A stretch of DNA of 64,000 bases from the NCBI RefSeq assembly GCF_003667705.1, contig NZ_CP033019.1, positions 2,666,001 to 2,730,000 of the forward strand, read 5' to 3'. Shown piece by piece: positions 53,877 to 61,992 of this stretch; within the stretch, counting starts at the first letter, position 1; the number at the start of each line of letters is the position of its first letter. The position numbers and the translations under genes were made by a program. The DNA comes from Janthinobacterium agaricidamnosum (GTDB lineage Bacteria > Pseudomonadota > Gammaproteobacteria > Burkholderiales > Burkholderiaceae_D). A model generated the notes under the pieces. It saw only the letters and a list, made by a program, of their open reading frames with translations. It did no database searches and was not told the DNA's origin.

Positions 53877-54419
53877 ATGAGCATATTTACCATTCGCACC
53901 CTGCGCCCCGGCGATGCCGCGCCCTTGCTGGCCTTCGAGCAAGCCAACCGGGCCTGGTTCGAGCGCCATATCGACCGGCGCCCCGACGATTTTTACAGCC
54001 TCGACGGCATTCATGCCCACGTCGCGCAATTCCTGGACCAGCACGCACAGGGCCGCATGCACCCCTGCATCATCGTCGATGAACAGGGACAATTGATCGG
54101 GCGCGCCAACCTCAAGGACATTGACCAACAGCAAGGCGTAGCCGAAGTCGGCTACCGCATCGGGGAATTACAGGCTGGCAAGGGCCTGGCCACGGCCGCG
54201 CTGCGCCATCTGATTGATCTGGCGCAAAACGAATGGCAGCTGGCCAGCCTGTGCGCCTACGCCATCGACGGTAATGCGGCGTCGATCCGCGTGCTGGAAC
54301 GCTGCGGTTTTGTGCAGGGAATGGCCGTGCCCGATATCGCCATCGTGGAAGGCAAGGTTGTGGATGGCCATGGCTATGCGCTGCAGTTGCGGGCGGCTGG
54401 GGTAGACTCTGCCAGGTAA
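53877..54419 (+). CDS. GNAT acetyltransferase, RimJ/RimL type
   Basis: A 180-residue acetyltransferase: FTIRTLRPGDAAPLLAFEQANRAWFERHIDRRP, EVGYRIGELQAGKGLATAALRHLIDLA (acetyl-CoA loop) and ASIRVLERCGFVQG. The last 28 codons lie in a repeat whose other copy is at 63734. Compared with that copy, the gene has one extra base near the end, so an old TAG is bypassed and the C-terminus becomes QLRAAGVDSAR instead of ELLRPW. Substrate unknown, probably a small molecule or protein N-terminus. Confidence 0.88.
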   Translation: MSIFTIRTLRPGDAAPLLAFEQANRAWFERHIDRRPDDFYSLDGIHAHVAQFLDQHAQGRMHPCIIVDEQGQLIGRANLKDIDQQQGVAEVGYRIGELQAGKGLATAALRHLIDLAQNEWQLASLCAYAIDGNAASIRVLERCGFVQGMAVPDIAIVEGKVVDGHGYALQLRAAGVDSAR

Positions 54420-54587
54420 TAGATAGGCAATGTTGACAAATATGAATCATGATGGCCCAAAACGCGCTGGACGCATTGCCATCGTCGGCGCGTCGCTCGC
54501 CTACCACCGGGCCAGCAAGGGCCACAAGTCACCGTGGTCGAGGCAGGCGGCATCGCGTCCGGCGTGACGGGGACCTGATTTGCCTGG
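54333..54587 (+). repeat. Left imperfect direct repeat flanking the violacein island
   Basis: This 255-base copy matches 63734-63994. The first 58 bases differ at 3 positions. The next stretch is more diverged (no gaps over 60 bases), and the oxidoreductase part from about 54480 is again very similar. Relative to the right copy it has one inserted base near the GNAT stop, a 6-base deletion in the Rossmann motif and a 1-base deletion. Similarity starts abruptly at GATATCGCC in both copies. Confidence 0.9.
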
Positions 54588-54720
54588 CTAGCACCACAGT
54601 TGCGGCAAACGCCGGAACAGGCTGTCCACGAGCCGGAGCAGGGCGTCGTCGACGCCGTTGCCGCAACCCACGCCTTGCTGGCAGCGGCCGGGGCGCTCGA
54701 CGCCACGGTCCGCACGCATA
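54442..54720 (+). pseudogene. Decayed FAD-dependent oxidoreductase remnant
   Basis: The ATG at 54442 opens a copy of the oxidoreductase that starts at 63842, but two codons of the GxGxxG dinucleotide fold are missing and a base is lost at about 54520, shifting the frame. After GTSFAW-equivalent sequence the text jumps to a later part of such an enzyme: QLRQTPEQAVHEPEQG, VVDAVAATHALLAAAGALDA, TVRTH. This matches the DadA/DAO pattern in which a substrate-domain VDxVAATxALLAAA segment precedes the second FAD region. So it combines point decay with an internal deletion. It fills the 304-base gap before the MFS gene stop. Confidence 0.85.
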
Positions 54721-54723
54721 CCG

Positions 54724-55887
54724 TTAATGCGACAGCACCGAATCGCGCGACCTGTGCCCGAGGTAAGGCAGCAAGCTGATTAGTCCAAGCACTGCCAGCG
54801 CGACGCCGACCCACAGTGGGGAGCGCAAGCCGTAGCCGGCGGCAATGCCGAGGCCTCCGAGCCATGAGCCGGCGCCCAGGCCGATGTTGATGACGGAGGT
54901 ATGGACGGTGTTGACCAGGGGCCCGGGATGGGCGGTTTTCATCACGCGGGCGATGATGGCGGGATTCATCGACATGCCCACGAGGCCTGTGACGACCAGC
55001 AAGGCGACGCTGATGGCCTTGTCGTGCGCAAAGACCGCGAACAGTGCCAGACTGATGCTCAGGATGACCATGCCCCAGACCATGATGGGCGTGGTGTAGC
55101 GGTCCGCATAACGGCCGACCACGCCATTGCCTACCACGTTCGCGATGCCATAGACGCCCAGCAGCCAGGGGATCGAAGACGCTGGAAAGCCGGTAATTTC
55201 CGTCAGGATGGCCGCGAAGTAGCTGAACGCCGCGAAAATCGCACCGATGATGAGGCCGCTGCTGGCATACGCTGCCCACAGATGGCGGTTGCGAAACTCC
55301 CCCAGTTCCTTGCCGAGGCTGACGATTTCGGACGGCTTGGCGCGCGGCACCAGCACGGTGATCAGTGCCAGGCACAAGAGCGCCAACAGTACCACCAGCC
55401 AGAAGCTGGCGCGCCACCCCAGGTGCTGGTCGATGAGCGTGGCGACCGGCACGCCGACCACCGAAGCGAGCATGAGGCCGCCGATCACGACGGCGGCGGC
55501 GCGTCCGCGCGCGTTGGGGTTGACGATGTCGGCACAAATGGCCAGGGACAAGCCAAAGCAGGTGGAGGCCGCCACGCCCGTTACCACGCGTGCAATGGCC
55601 AGCATGTCATAGCTGGTGGCCGACGCGGCGACGGATTGGGCAAGGATATAAAAGCCCAGCAGCCACAGCAGTCCCTTCTTGTTCGGCACGCGCAGTTTGA
55701 GCAAGGCAATGGTGCTCAGCGGCCCGCCGATGACCATGCCCATGGCATAGAGCGAGATCAGGTAGCCGATCCGTGTCACCGGTTCGTCCATGGCCAGGGC
55801 CAGCGACGGCATCATGCCCGCCACCATGAATTCGGATGTCGTTAACGAAAAGATCGTCAACCCCAGAATGTAAACAACCAGCGGCAT
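54724..55887 (-). CDS. MFS exporter (DHA1, AraJ/NepI-like) linked to the violacein operon
   Basis: A 387-residue inner-membrane transporter with 12 predicted helices. DHA1 features: GLTIFSLTTSEFMVAGMMPSLA in helix 1, ISLYAMGMVIGGPLST, and RVVTGVAASTCFGLSLA near motif C. It is the last gene on the violacein strand, 90 bases after vioE, with GAAGGA before the ATG. Export of violacein, an intermediate or a tryptophan-derived side product is the simplest reading, but no substrate is proven. Related transporter genes are often found next to vio clusters outside Chromobacterium as far as I recall. Confidence 0.88.
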   Translation of the reverse strand: MPLVVYILGLTIFSLTTSEFMVAGMMPSLALAMDEPVTRIGYLISLYAMGMVIGGPLSTIALLKLRVPNKKGLLWLLGFYILAQSVAASATSYDMLAIARVVTGVAASTCFGLSLAICADIVNPNARGRAAAVVIGGLMLASVVGVPVATLIDQHLGWRASFWLVVLLALLCLALITVLVPRAKPSEIVSLGKELGEFRNRHLWAAYASSGLIIGAIFAAFSYFAAILTEITGFPASSIPWLLGVYGIANVVGNGVVGRYADRYTTPIMVWGMVILSISLALFAVFAHDKAISVALLVVTGLVGMSMNPAIIARVMKTAHPGPLVNTVHTSVINIGLGAGSWLGGLGIAAGYGLRSPLWVGVALAVLGLISLLPYLGHRSRDSVLSH

Positions 55888-55927
55888 AGCAATATCCTTC
55901 GAGATTAATAACTAAAACACTCGCCAG

Positions 55928-55968
55928 GCGCGCGCGCGCCCGGGCCGTATGGGGCTCGGGCGCGCGCC
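55928..55968 (-). terminator. GC-rich hairpin between vioE and the exporter gene
   Basis: Downstream of vioE the minus strand carries GGCGCGCGCCCGaGCC, a 6-base loop and GGCcCGGGCGCGCGCGCC: about 14 pairs with one A-C mismatch. TGGCGAGTGTTTTAG follows. It could be a partial terminator or a processing/stability element lowering exporter expression relative to the vio genes. Confidence 0.6.
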
Positions 55969-55977
55969 ACATCCTGG

Positions 55978-56559
55978 TCAGGTGTTGCAAGACGTAAAGA
56001 CGCTATCCGGAATGTCGCCGACTAGCAGGTTGGGGAAGTCGCGTACCGAAAGGTGCTGCGGATCATTGCCGGTGACCATGCGCAGCAGGCGGTTGCCGCC
56101 GGCCTCCAGGTAAAAGACCGATGGCGGCTTGCCCGCACGCTCGACTACCCAGGCGTCCGCCTCCTGGCCCAGCACGGTGTGGCGGCCGTCGTGACGCGCA
56201 CCGCCGTCCAGCAGCACGGCTTGCGGCAGGAACAAGTCATGGAATGGCGTGACCTCGTCGGCCAGCGCCGTGCCCTGCAGCTGCTCGCCAGTTGCCTGCG
56301 CCTGCCTCGCGTAGGCCACTTTCTGCTTGCGGCTTTGTTCGCGCCTGGCATCGCCGATTTCCGACATCCACAGCAGGTGCCCATGTTCCTTTTCCGACCA
56401 GGGATTGAACAGGCCATCGATGCGGCAGATGTTGCGCGCATAGTCGAACCAGCAATAGCCGGACGTGACCTGATCGTCCTCCTGCATCGGTGTCCAGTAG
56501 GAGATATAGGCGCTGCTCCATTGCAGCGGCAGCAGCGGCGGGGCGAGGTGTGTCGGCAT
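55978..56559 (-). CDS. vioE: Violacein biosynthesis protein VioE (prodeoxyviolacein synthase)
   Basis: Rearranges the VioB product (an indole-3-pyruvate imine dimer) with a 1,2-indole shift to protodeoxyviolaceinic acid; without it the pathway drifts to chromopyrrolic acid. 193 residues, against 191 in Chromobacterium. It begins PPLLPLQWSSAYISYWTPMQEDDQVTSGYCWFDYARNICRIDGLFNPW (landmarks SSAYISYWTP and DYARNICRIDGLFNPW), and later has LEAGGNRLLRMVTGND. The fold is the lipoprotein carrier-like beta sheet. A GGAG site lies before the ATG, nine bases past the vioD stop. Confidence 0.95.
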   Translation of the reverse strand: MPTHLAPPLLPLQWSSAYISYWTPMQEDDQVTSGYCWFDYARNICRIDGLFNPWSEKEHGHLLWMSEIGDARREQSRKQKVAYARQAQATGEQLQGTALADEVTPFHDLFLPQAVLLDGGARHDGRHTVLGQEADAWVVERAGKPPSVFYLEAGGNRLLRMVTGNDPQHLSVRDFPNLLVGDIPDSVFTSCNT

Positions 56560-56568
56560 GGCGGCTCC

Positions 56569-57687
56569 CTAGCGGCCCAGCGCGTAGCCGAGGCTGGCCA
56601 TCAGCGCTTCCTGCAGCGACGGCAAGTCCTTGCGTCGCGCGTCGAAGCTGGCGGTCAGCTCTTCATTGCTCAGTCCGATACGCTCGCCCACGCTTTCAAA
56701 CCACAGGCGGCTGCTGTTGGCGTGGTCCTTGAACAATTGCATCAGGGGCACGGCGCGCGCGTTGAAGCTGTCCAGGGCGGCCGCCGCGCCGGCTTCGGTA
56801 TGGAGGATCTTGACCAGCAGCAGGGCTGCCACCACCGCCATGGTGGTGCCATGGCCGATGGAAAAATGCCCCGATTGCAGCGCATCGCCGAGCAGCACGA
56901 ACTTGCCGTCGCAGGCCCGGTCGCGGCTGAGAGTCATGAAGTTGCGCCAGCCCTGGCCCGGTTGGCTCTGCAACCCGTGCTCGCCGAGTTCGGCCTTGAA
57001 GGTTTGGGCGATATACGCGGCGGCGTCGCGTTCGGACAGCGCCTCCAGCCCCGCCTTGGCGTACGTTTCTTCGCTGCATTCGACGATAAAGGTGCTCATC
57101 GTGTCCGAGTATTTATAGGCATGGCCGATGAAAATCCCTTGGTCATTGCTGCGGAACACCAGGTTCATCTGGTCAAACAGCTGGGTGGTGCCGTACCAGA
57201 TGTATTTGTTGCGGCCGAAATCGATGTGCGGCGCCAGCGCGGGCGGCAAGTCCAGCGATTTGTAGTTGACGCCATTCGACACCACCACCAGGTCGTACTC
57301 GGCTTCCAGCTGCGCCTTGTCCGCCGGCGGCGTTTCATAGCGGATGGCGATGCCGGCCGCCACGCACTTGGCGCGCAAGGCCTGCACCAGGGCCTGGCGT
57401 CCCACGCCGCACAGGGTCACACCGGTGCTCATCAGGTTGGGCTGGTCGTGATGCACGAGCTTGAATTCTTCCAGGAACTGCGGATTGAGCCGTTCCGGCT
57501 GCTCCAGGTAGGAGAGCGGATTGGCAGGATGGCGCGGCGGCCGGCCCGGCAGCACCACGCCCCAGCCCAGCACTTCTTCCGGGGTATTTTTTTCCGTAAT
57601 GCTGATATCCCAGCCCGGTTGGGCTTGTTTCATCTGACTGGCAAAGATCAGTCCTGCGGGTCCTGCGCCGATAACGAGAATGTTCAT
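56569..57687 (-). CDS. vioD: Protodeoxyviolaceinate monooxygenase VioD
   Basis: FAD/NAD(P)H-dependent flavoprotein that hydroxylates one indole ring of protodeoxyviolaceinic acid at C5, giving protoviolaceinic acid. 372 residues (373 in Chromobacterium). The start at 57687 shares one base with the vioC stop (TAATG). The FAD motif ILVIGAGPAGLIFASQM opens the protein, and the second FAD motif is LLGDALQSGHFSIGHGTTMAV. GTTQLFDQMNLVFRSND and the overall pattern fit VioD and relatives. Confidence 0.96.
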   Translation of the reverse strand: MNILVIGAGPAGLIFASQMKQAQPGWDISITEKNTPEEVLGWGVVLPGRPPRHPANPLSYLEQPERLNPQFLEEFKLVHHDQPNLMSTGVTLCGVGRQALVQALRAKCVAAGIAIRYETPPADKAQLEAEYDLVVVSNGVNYKSLDLPPALAPHIDFGRNKYIWYGTTQLFDQMNLVFRSNDQGIFIGHAYKYSDTMSTFIVECSEETYAKAGLEALSERDAAAYIAQTFKAELGEHGLQSQPGQGWRNFMTLSRDRACDGKFVLLGDALQSGHFSIGHGTTMAVVAALLLVKILHTEAGAAAALDSFNARAVPLMQLFKDHANSSRLWFESVGERIGLSNEELTASFDARRKDLPSLQEALMASLGYALGR

Positions 57688-58976
57688 TAATTTACCCTTC
57701 CAAGTTTGTACCAAACGTTTTGTTTCTTCTGGATTTGCTGCAGTTCATCGTAGGGAACCGATGTGAAGTACAGTTTCTCCGCCATGTCTGGCGGATAAAC
57801 ACGGGGGAATTTCTTGTGCATGTAGCGCGTGTAGCGCGTCTGCAGGAAGAAAATCAGATTCGGATTGCTCAGCGCTTCATAGTTGGCGATCGCCATGTCC
57901 TGCATGGCGTCGGCCTGCACCTTGCGCTGCTGCGTGAATTCGGACAGGGCGGGGCCCAGGGCATTGCCATGCTTTTCCAGCAGGGAAACGAAGACGTGGA
58001 CGTCTTCCAGCGCCATGTTCATGCCCTGCCCGAGGAAGGGGGCGGTGGCATGCGCCGCATCGCCGATCAGCAGAATATTGGCCTTGTAGTGGAAGGTGCT
58101 GGAGCGGACATTGATGAGGTCGTTACTGGGCAGCGTCATGAACTGGTCCAGCATCTCCTTGCGATGCTCCGGCGGCAGGCTGCCGAAGTAGCGGCTGAAG
58201 AAGTCGGCCATGGCTTCGCGGTTCAGCGTGCCCAGGCTCGGTGTGCCGGTGTAGGGCAGGCACAGGGCAAAGCTGATGCTGCCGTCCGGAATGGTGGCCG
58301 CGCGGCCGGCAAACAGCCCCTTGGAATCCATGCCGAAGAAGTACAGCAAATCCTTCCTGAATCCCAAGTCCGCCGCGTTCGGCAACACCAAGGTTTTGTA
58401 GCCATGGCGGAAGTAACTCTGCCTGAACTCAAAGCGGCGCACGCCGCTTTGCATGGCACGCCGTACTGCGGAGTGGGCGCCGTCTGCGCCAATGATCAGG
58501 TCGCCATCCAGCTGCCGTACGGCGCCGTCCGGGGCCTGGATCAGTACGCTCTTTCTTTCCAGGTCGACATCCAGGCATTTATGCTCAAAGTAATACTTCA
58601 CCTCGTGCTTGACGGCATGCCGGTTCAGCAGGCGCTGGAAGGCCGTGCGGTCCAGCGACAGGGGAAACAGGCCTTCGAGCGGGGTCAGCTCGCGTATCCG
58701 GTGCCGGCCGCCCACGCTGAACGCCATGCCGACGATGGGCTCGCCGCACTGGTCGAGCTCCTGTTTATTGATGCCGGCTCCCAGGACGGCCTTGATGCCG
58801 CGCACGGTCATGCTCACGCCGATGGCGCGCGAGTTGACCGGGTCGGCGTTTGCGGCATTCTCCAGCAGCGGATCGCCGCGTTTTTCGACAACGTGGACAT
58901 CGTGTCCCCGTTGCGCCAGATAAATGGCGCTGAGGCTACCTGCCAGGCCTCCGCCGACGATAATGATTTTATGCAT
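57687..58976 (-). CDS. vioC: Violacein synthase monooxygenase VioC
   Basis: FAD-dependent monooxygenase of the kynurenine-3-monooxygenase-like group. It acts after VioD to oxygenate C2 of the second indole, yielding violaceinic acid, which oxidises to violacein; acting alone it gives deoxyviolacein. 429 residues, same length as the Chromobacterium enzyme. FAD motif IIVGGGLAGSLSAIYLAQRG, middle DG motif LIIGADGAHSAVRRAMQ, and the third motif LIGDAAHATAPFLGQGMNMALEDV. A C-terminal hydrophobic segment follows. ATG is one base after the vioB stop. Confidence 0.96.
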   Translation of the reverse strand: MHKIIIVGGGLAGSLSAIYLAQRGHDVHVVEKRGDPLLENAANADPVNSRAIGVSMTVRGIKAVLGAGINKQELDQCGEPIVGMAFSVGGRHRIRELTPLEGLFPLSLDRTAFQRLLNRHAVKHEVKYYFEHKCLDVDLERKSVLIQAPDGAVRQLDGDLIIGADGAHSAVRRAMQSGVRRFEFRQSYFRHGYKTLVLPNAADLGFRKDLLYFFGMDSKGLFAGRAATIPDGSISFALCLPYTGTPSLGTLNREAMADFFSRYFGSLPPEHRKEMLDQFMTLPSNDLINVRSSTFHYKANILLIGDAAHATAPFLGQGMNMALEDVHVFVSLLEKHGNALGPALSEFTQQRKVQADAMQDMAIANYEALSNPNLIFFLQTRYTRYMHKKFPRVYPPDMAEKLYFTSVPYDELQQIQKKQNVWYKLGRVN

Positions 58977-58977
58977 T

Positions 58978-61900
58978 TCAGGCCTCTCTTGACATCTTTC
59001 CCCGAGATAAATCGGTAAGTTGCTGATTGAAAAACTCCAACATTTCTATCGGCGCCATGCCGATGACATCGCTCTCAAGGCTGCGCGCGTACTGCGCCAG
59101 CGCCAGGCATTTCTGCGCCAGCATGTCGCAGCCCAGGCTGTAGTCGCTGCTGACCCGGCTGCCGACCGGCTCGGGTACGGGCGGTCCCGCGTGGCGGCCG
59201 GGCAAGCCGGACGGCATGTTCATCAGGGCCGCCGACAGGGGACGCAACAGGCCGGTCATGATGTCGATCGAGGCGTTCATCAGGCGCGAGCGGCGCAGGC
59301 TGCCCAGCGGCTGCTGCGCGAAATGGTGCGCCATCAGCAGGAAGGTCAGTTCGTAGCACCCCTGATACAGCCGCATCAGCGCGCGCGCCTTCGGGTCGGT
59401 CACCACGCTGCAGTCCGCGCGCGCTTCCAGCACGGGATTCTTCAGCGCCGGCAGGGCCGGCTCGAACGGCTTGTCGCAGGCGGAAAACCTGCCGGCGACG
59501 GCACGCAGGCGGTGGAAATGTGACGAGGCGAAATGCGGCGAATCGACAGCCACACCTTCTCCCTGCTCGGTGACGAAGTCGATGGCGAACAGCGCGCTGT
59601 CGCGGTCGGACACCTCCAGCTGGTAGCCGGGATAGGCGTGGTTGGTCAGCTCTTTCAGGAACAGGTGGTGTTCGCCGCCGCGCTTGCCGCCGCCGCTCTC
59701 GAACAGGCCGGGCAGCTCGGCCACGGCCTGGCGGATCGCCGTATAGAAGGTCGCGATGGATTTGCCCGGCGTGGGAATATAGTCGGGCCATTCGAAACGC
59801 ACGAAGCGGGCCAGCACGTGTTCGGAAAATGGCTCGAAGGCGAATTCCGTGTCCAGGCCGAAACGCTGGCGCGCCTGCTGGCCCAGCACCGGGGTGCCGC
59901 TATAAAACGGTTCGCCCAGCGCCATCAACACATTGTTGACTAATAAGTAGTGAATCATTTCTTCATGGGCGATTTCCAGCAGCGCGCCGCGCGTCCCGCT
60001 GTTGCGGCGCCGGTCTTCGCCGCCGCAGGCCAGTTCCAGCTCGGCCGGCAGCCAGCGGCCGGCCCGCACCAGCGCCGCCCCCTGCGCGTAATTGGGAATC
60101 GAATACGCGGCATACAGGTATTGCAGCATCAGCGACAATTCCAGGTCGATGGCCTTCTTCAGCTCGTCGATCAGCTCCGCCTTGCCGCCGATGACATGCT
60201 GTGCCGCCGGTTGCGGCAGCGCCGCCTTGGCCTTTGCCTCGACCTGCGTCAGGTATTTCAGGAACAGGCGCGACTTCGGCAGCGACAGTTCGCGGGTGCT
60301 GGGCATGTAATAGCTCTTGTCGCGGTTCTGCGGGTCGCACATCTGCCACATCAGGCGCGAATACGTTTCGCACTTGCACTGGTCCGCCAGGCTGAAGACC
60401 TTGTCCGACATGAAGGGGTACACGAGCTCGTAGTAGCTCATCACATGCCGGTAGAGGAAGGCGTAGTCGACCTGTTCGGCCGGTACATCGTCGAGGTCCC
60501 AGTCGTCGGGCAGCACGCGCACGCCGAGGTACTGTTTGTCGTTGCCGGTCCCCAGCACGATCCTGGTCGCGCCCGGCTGGCGGCCCGTCAGGGTCAGCGC
60601 CGTGTAGCCATGCCCGAGCGGCGACGGCTGCTGCTCCACGGCCAGCAGCGCACCGTCCTCGGCCTGCGCTGACAGGGTAGCAAGTGCCGCCAGTTCGCCG
60701 CGGAAGCGGCTTTGTACGGTGATCGTCTGCGGAAATTGCTCGTGCTTTTTCCGGTTCGGCGCTTCCAGGTACAGCTGGTTGCTGTCCGATTGCAGCACCC
60801 AGTCGGCTTCTTCCCACTGCGCCTGCGCGCTGCCCAGGCTGAGCGAACCCGAGGCGGCGGCATGTTGCAGCGGCACATCGAAGACGCCGTGATGGCGCCA
60901 ATAGTCGCGGTACAGCTGCTCGGGAATCCGGGCCAGCAAGGTGCCGGCGCCGTCATGCAGCAACAGCTCGCCCAGCGCCTGCTTGCCGCCCAAGGCATGC
61001 GTCGGATGCTGTTCCGAGACGGCGCCCGTGCCGCGCGTGGTGAACGGAATGGCGGTCGGCATGTTGAACGAGACGCGGTCCGCATGTACTTTTACCAGCA
61101 CCGGCCCCAGGCTGCCCTGGCGCGGCTGCAGCAGGCGGCCGGCCGGATAGGTGGCCAGCTCGTCGCGCCGCCACAGGCCGATGCTGCCGGCCAGGTCGTA
61201 GAACACGGGCGAGTCGGGTTTTTGCGGCGTGGACATATTGAACAGGCAATACTGCACCGTCAGTCCCAGCACCTCGTCGTCGGCCAGGGCTTGCTGCAAG
61301 GCATGCATGCTGGCCGGCAGCGGCAGGTCCGCATTGAACAGGAAATGCGGGTCCCCCTTTGCCACGGAAAACTGGAACAGCCTGGAGCGGCCGAATTCAT
61401 CATCCAGGAAATGCCCGCTGCGTTCCGTGATATGGCCGCTGCCGAGCCAGCGCACCGAATGCGCCTGCGCGATGTCGGCGGTGAACAAGGTGGGCGTGTT
61501 TGGCGTGGCCAGTTTGTCGCTCAAGGTGAACTGGCCGGCGTAGATCAGCGTGGTGTCCGGCTGCGCCGGGTTGTTGTCGATCCACCTGGCGCGGTTGAAC
61601 GTCGTACGCAGATACTCGTTGTAGTGGCCCCACAGCGCCAGCCTGGCGCCCACCAGCGCGTCTTGCGTATCGACCTCGCCATCGCGCAGCTGGACGCCCG
61701 TGATCCTCGCGTTCTCCCACGAGAAATGATTGTTGCCACAAAAATTATAGCCTGCCGCCTGGCTGAAGATGCCGTCCGGATCGGGCTTGCCCTCCGCATT
61801 GAAACGGGGGGCAAGCTGTTTCAGGTGCGCATGGAATTCGGCCGGCGGCCGGCTCAGGTCGACAGCTTCGCCCGCCATCGATACCGCATTCGTGGCGATA

Positions 61901-61992
61901 TCGATGTTGCCATGCGTATTGCGATTCCCGGTCGGCACATTGGCGCGGGCAAAACCCCGAAAATGCAGGCGGGGGAAGTCAAGTAGGCTCAT
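58978..61992 (-). CDS. vioB: Iminophenyl-pyruvate dimer synthase-type VioB
   Basis: Haem protein that oxidatively dimerises indole-3-pyruvate imine made by VioA, the committed coupling step of violacein synthesis; related to RebD/StaD. 1004 residues (998 in Chromobacterium). The N-terminal half starts SLLDFPRLHFRGFARANVPTGNRN, an RebD-type beta domain. The C-terminal part is a ferritin-like helical region (KAIDLELSLMLQYLYAAYSIP, LEIAHEEMIHYLLVNNVLMAL) typical of VioB. It overlaps vioA by ATGA. Confidence 0.96.
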   Translation of the reverse strand: MSLLDFPRLHFRGFARANVPTGNRNTHGNIDIATNAVSMAGEAVDLSRPPAEFHAHLKQLAPRFNAEGKPDPDGIFSQAAGYNFCGNNHFSWENARITGVQLRDGEVDTQDALVGARLALWGHYNEYLRTTFNRARWIDNNPAQPDTTLIYAGQFTLSDKLATPNTPTLFTADIAQAHSVRWLGSGHITERSGHFLDDEFGRSRLFQFSVAKGDPHFLFNADLPLPASMHALQQALADDEVLGLTVQYCLFNMSTPQKPDSPVFYDLAGSIGLWRRDELATYPAGRLLQPRQGSLGPVLVKVHADRVSFNMPTAIPFTTRGTGAVSEQHPTHALGGKQALGELLLHDGAGTLLARIPEQLYRDYWRHHGVFDVPLQHAAASGSLSLGSAQAQWEEADWVLQSDSNQLYLEAPNRKKHEQFPQTITVQSRFRGELAALATLSAQAEDGALLAVEQQPSPLGHGYTALTLTGRQPGATRIVLGTGNDKQYLGVRVLPDDWDLDDVPAEQVDYAFLYRHVMSYYELVYPFMSDKVFSLADQCKCETYSRLMWQMCDPQNRDKSYYMPSTRELSLPKSRLFLKYLTQVEAKAKAALPQPAAQHVIGGKAELIDELKKAIDLELSLMLQYLYAAYSIPNYAQGAALVRAGRWLPAELELACGGEDRRRNSGTRGALLEIAHEEMIHYLLVNNVLMALGEPFYSGTPVLGQQARQRFGLDTEFAFEPFSEHVLARFVRFEWPDYIPTPGKSIATFYTAIRQAVAELPGLFESGGGKRGGEHHLFLKELTNHAYPGYQLEVSDRDSALFAIDFVTEQGEGVAVDSPHFASSHFHRLRAVAGRFSACDKPFEPALPALKNPVLEARADCSVVTDPKARALMRLYQGCYELTFLLMAHHFAQQPLGSLRRSRLMNASIDIMTGLLRPLSAALMNMPSGLPGRHAGPPVPEPVGSRVSSDYSLGCDMLAQKCLALAQYARSLESDVIGMAPIEMLEFFNQQLTDLSRGKMSREA

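Noticed and set aside
54449..54727. A 92-codon plus-strand frame between the GNAT and exporter genes
   Set aside because: It is a shifted frame over the decayed oxidoreductase copy and shows no motif of its own.
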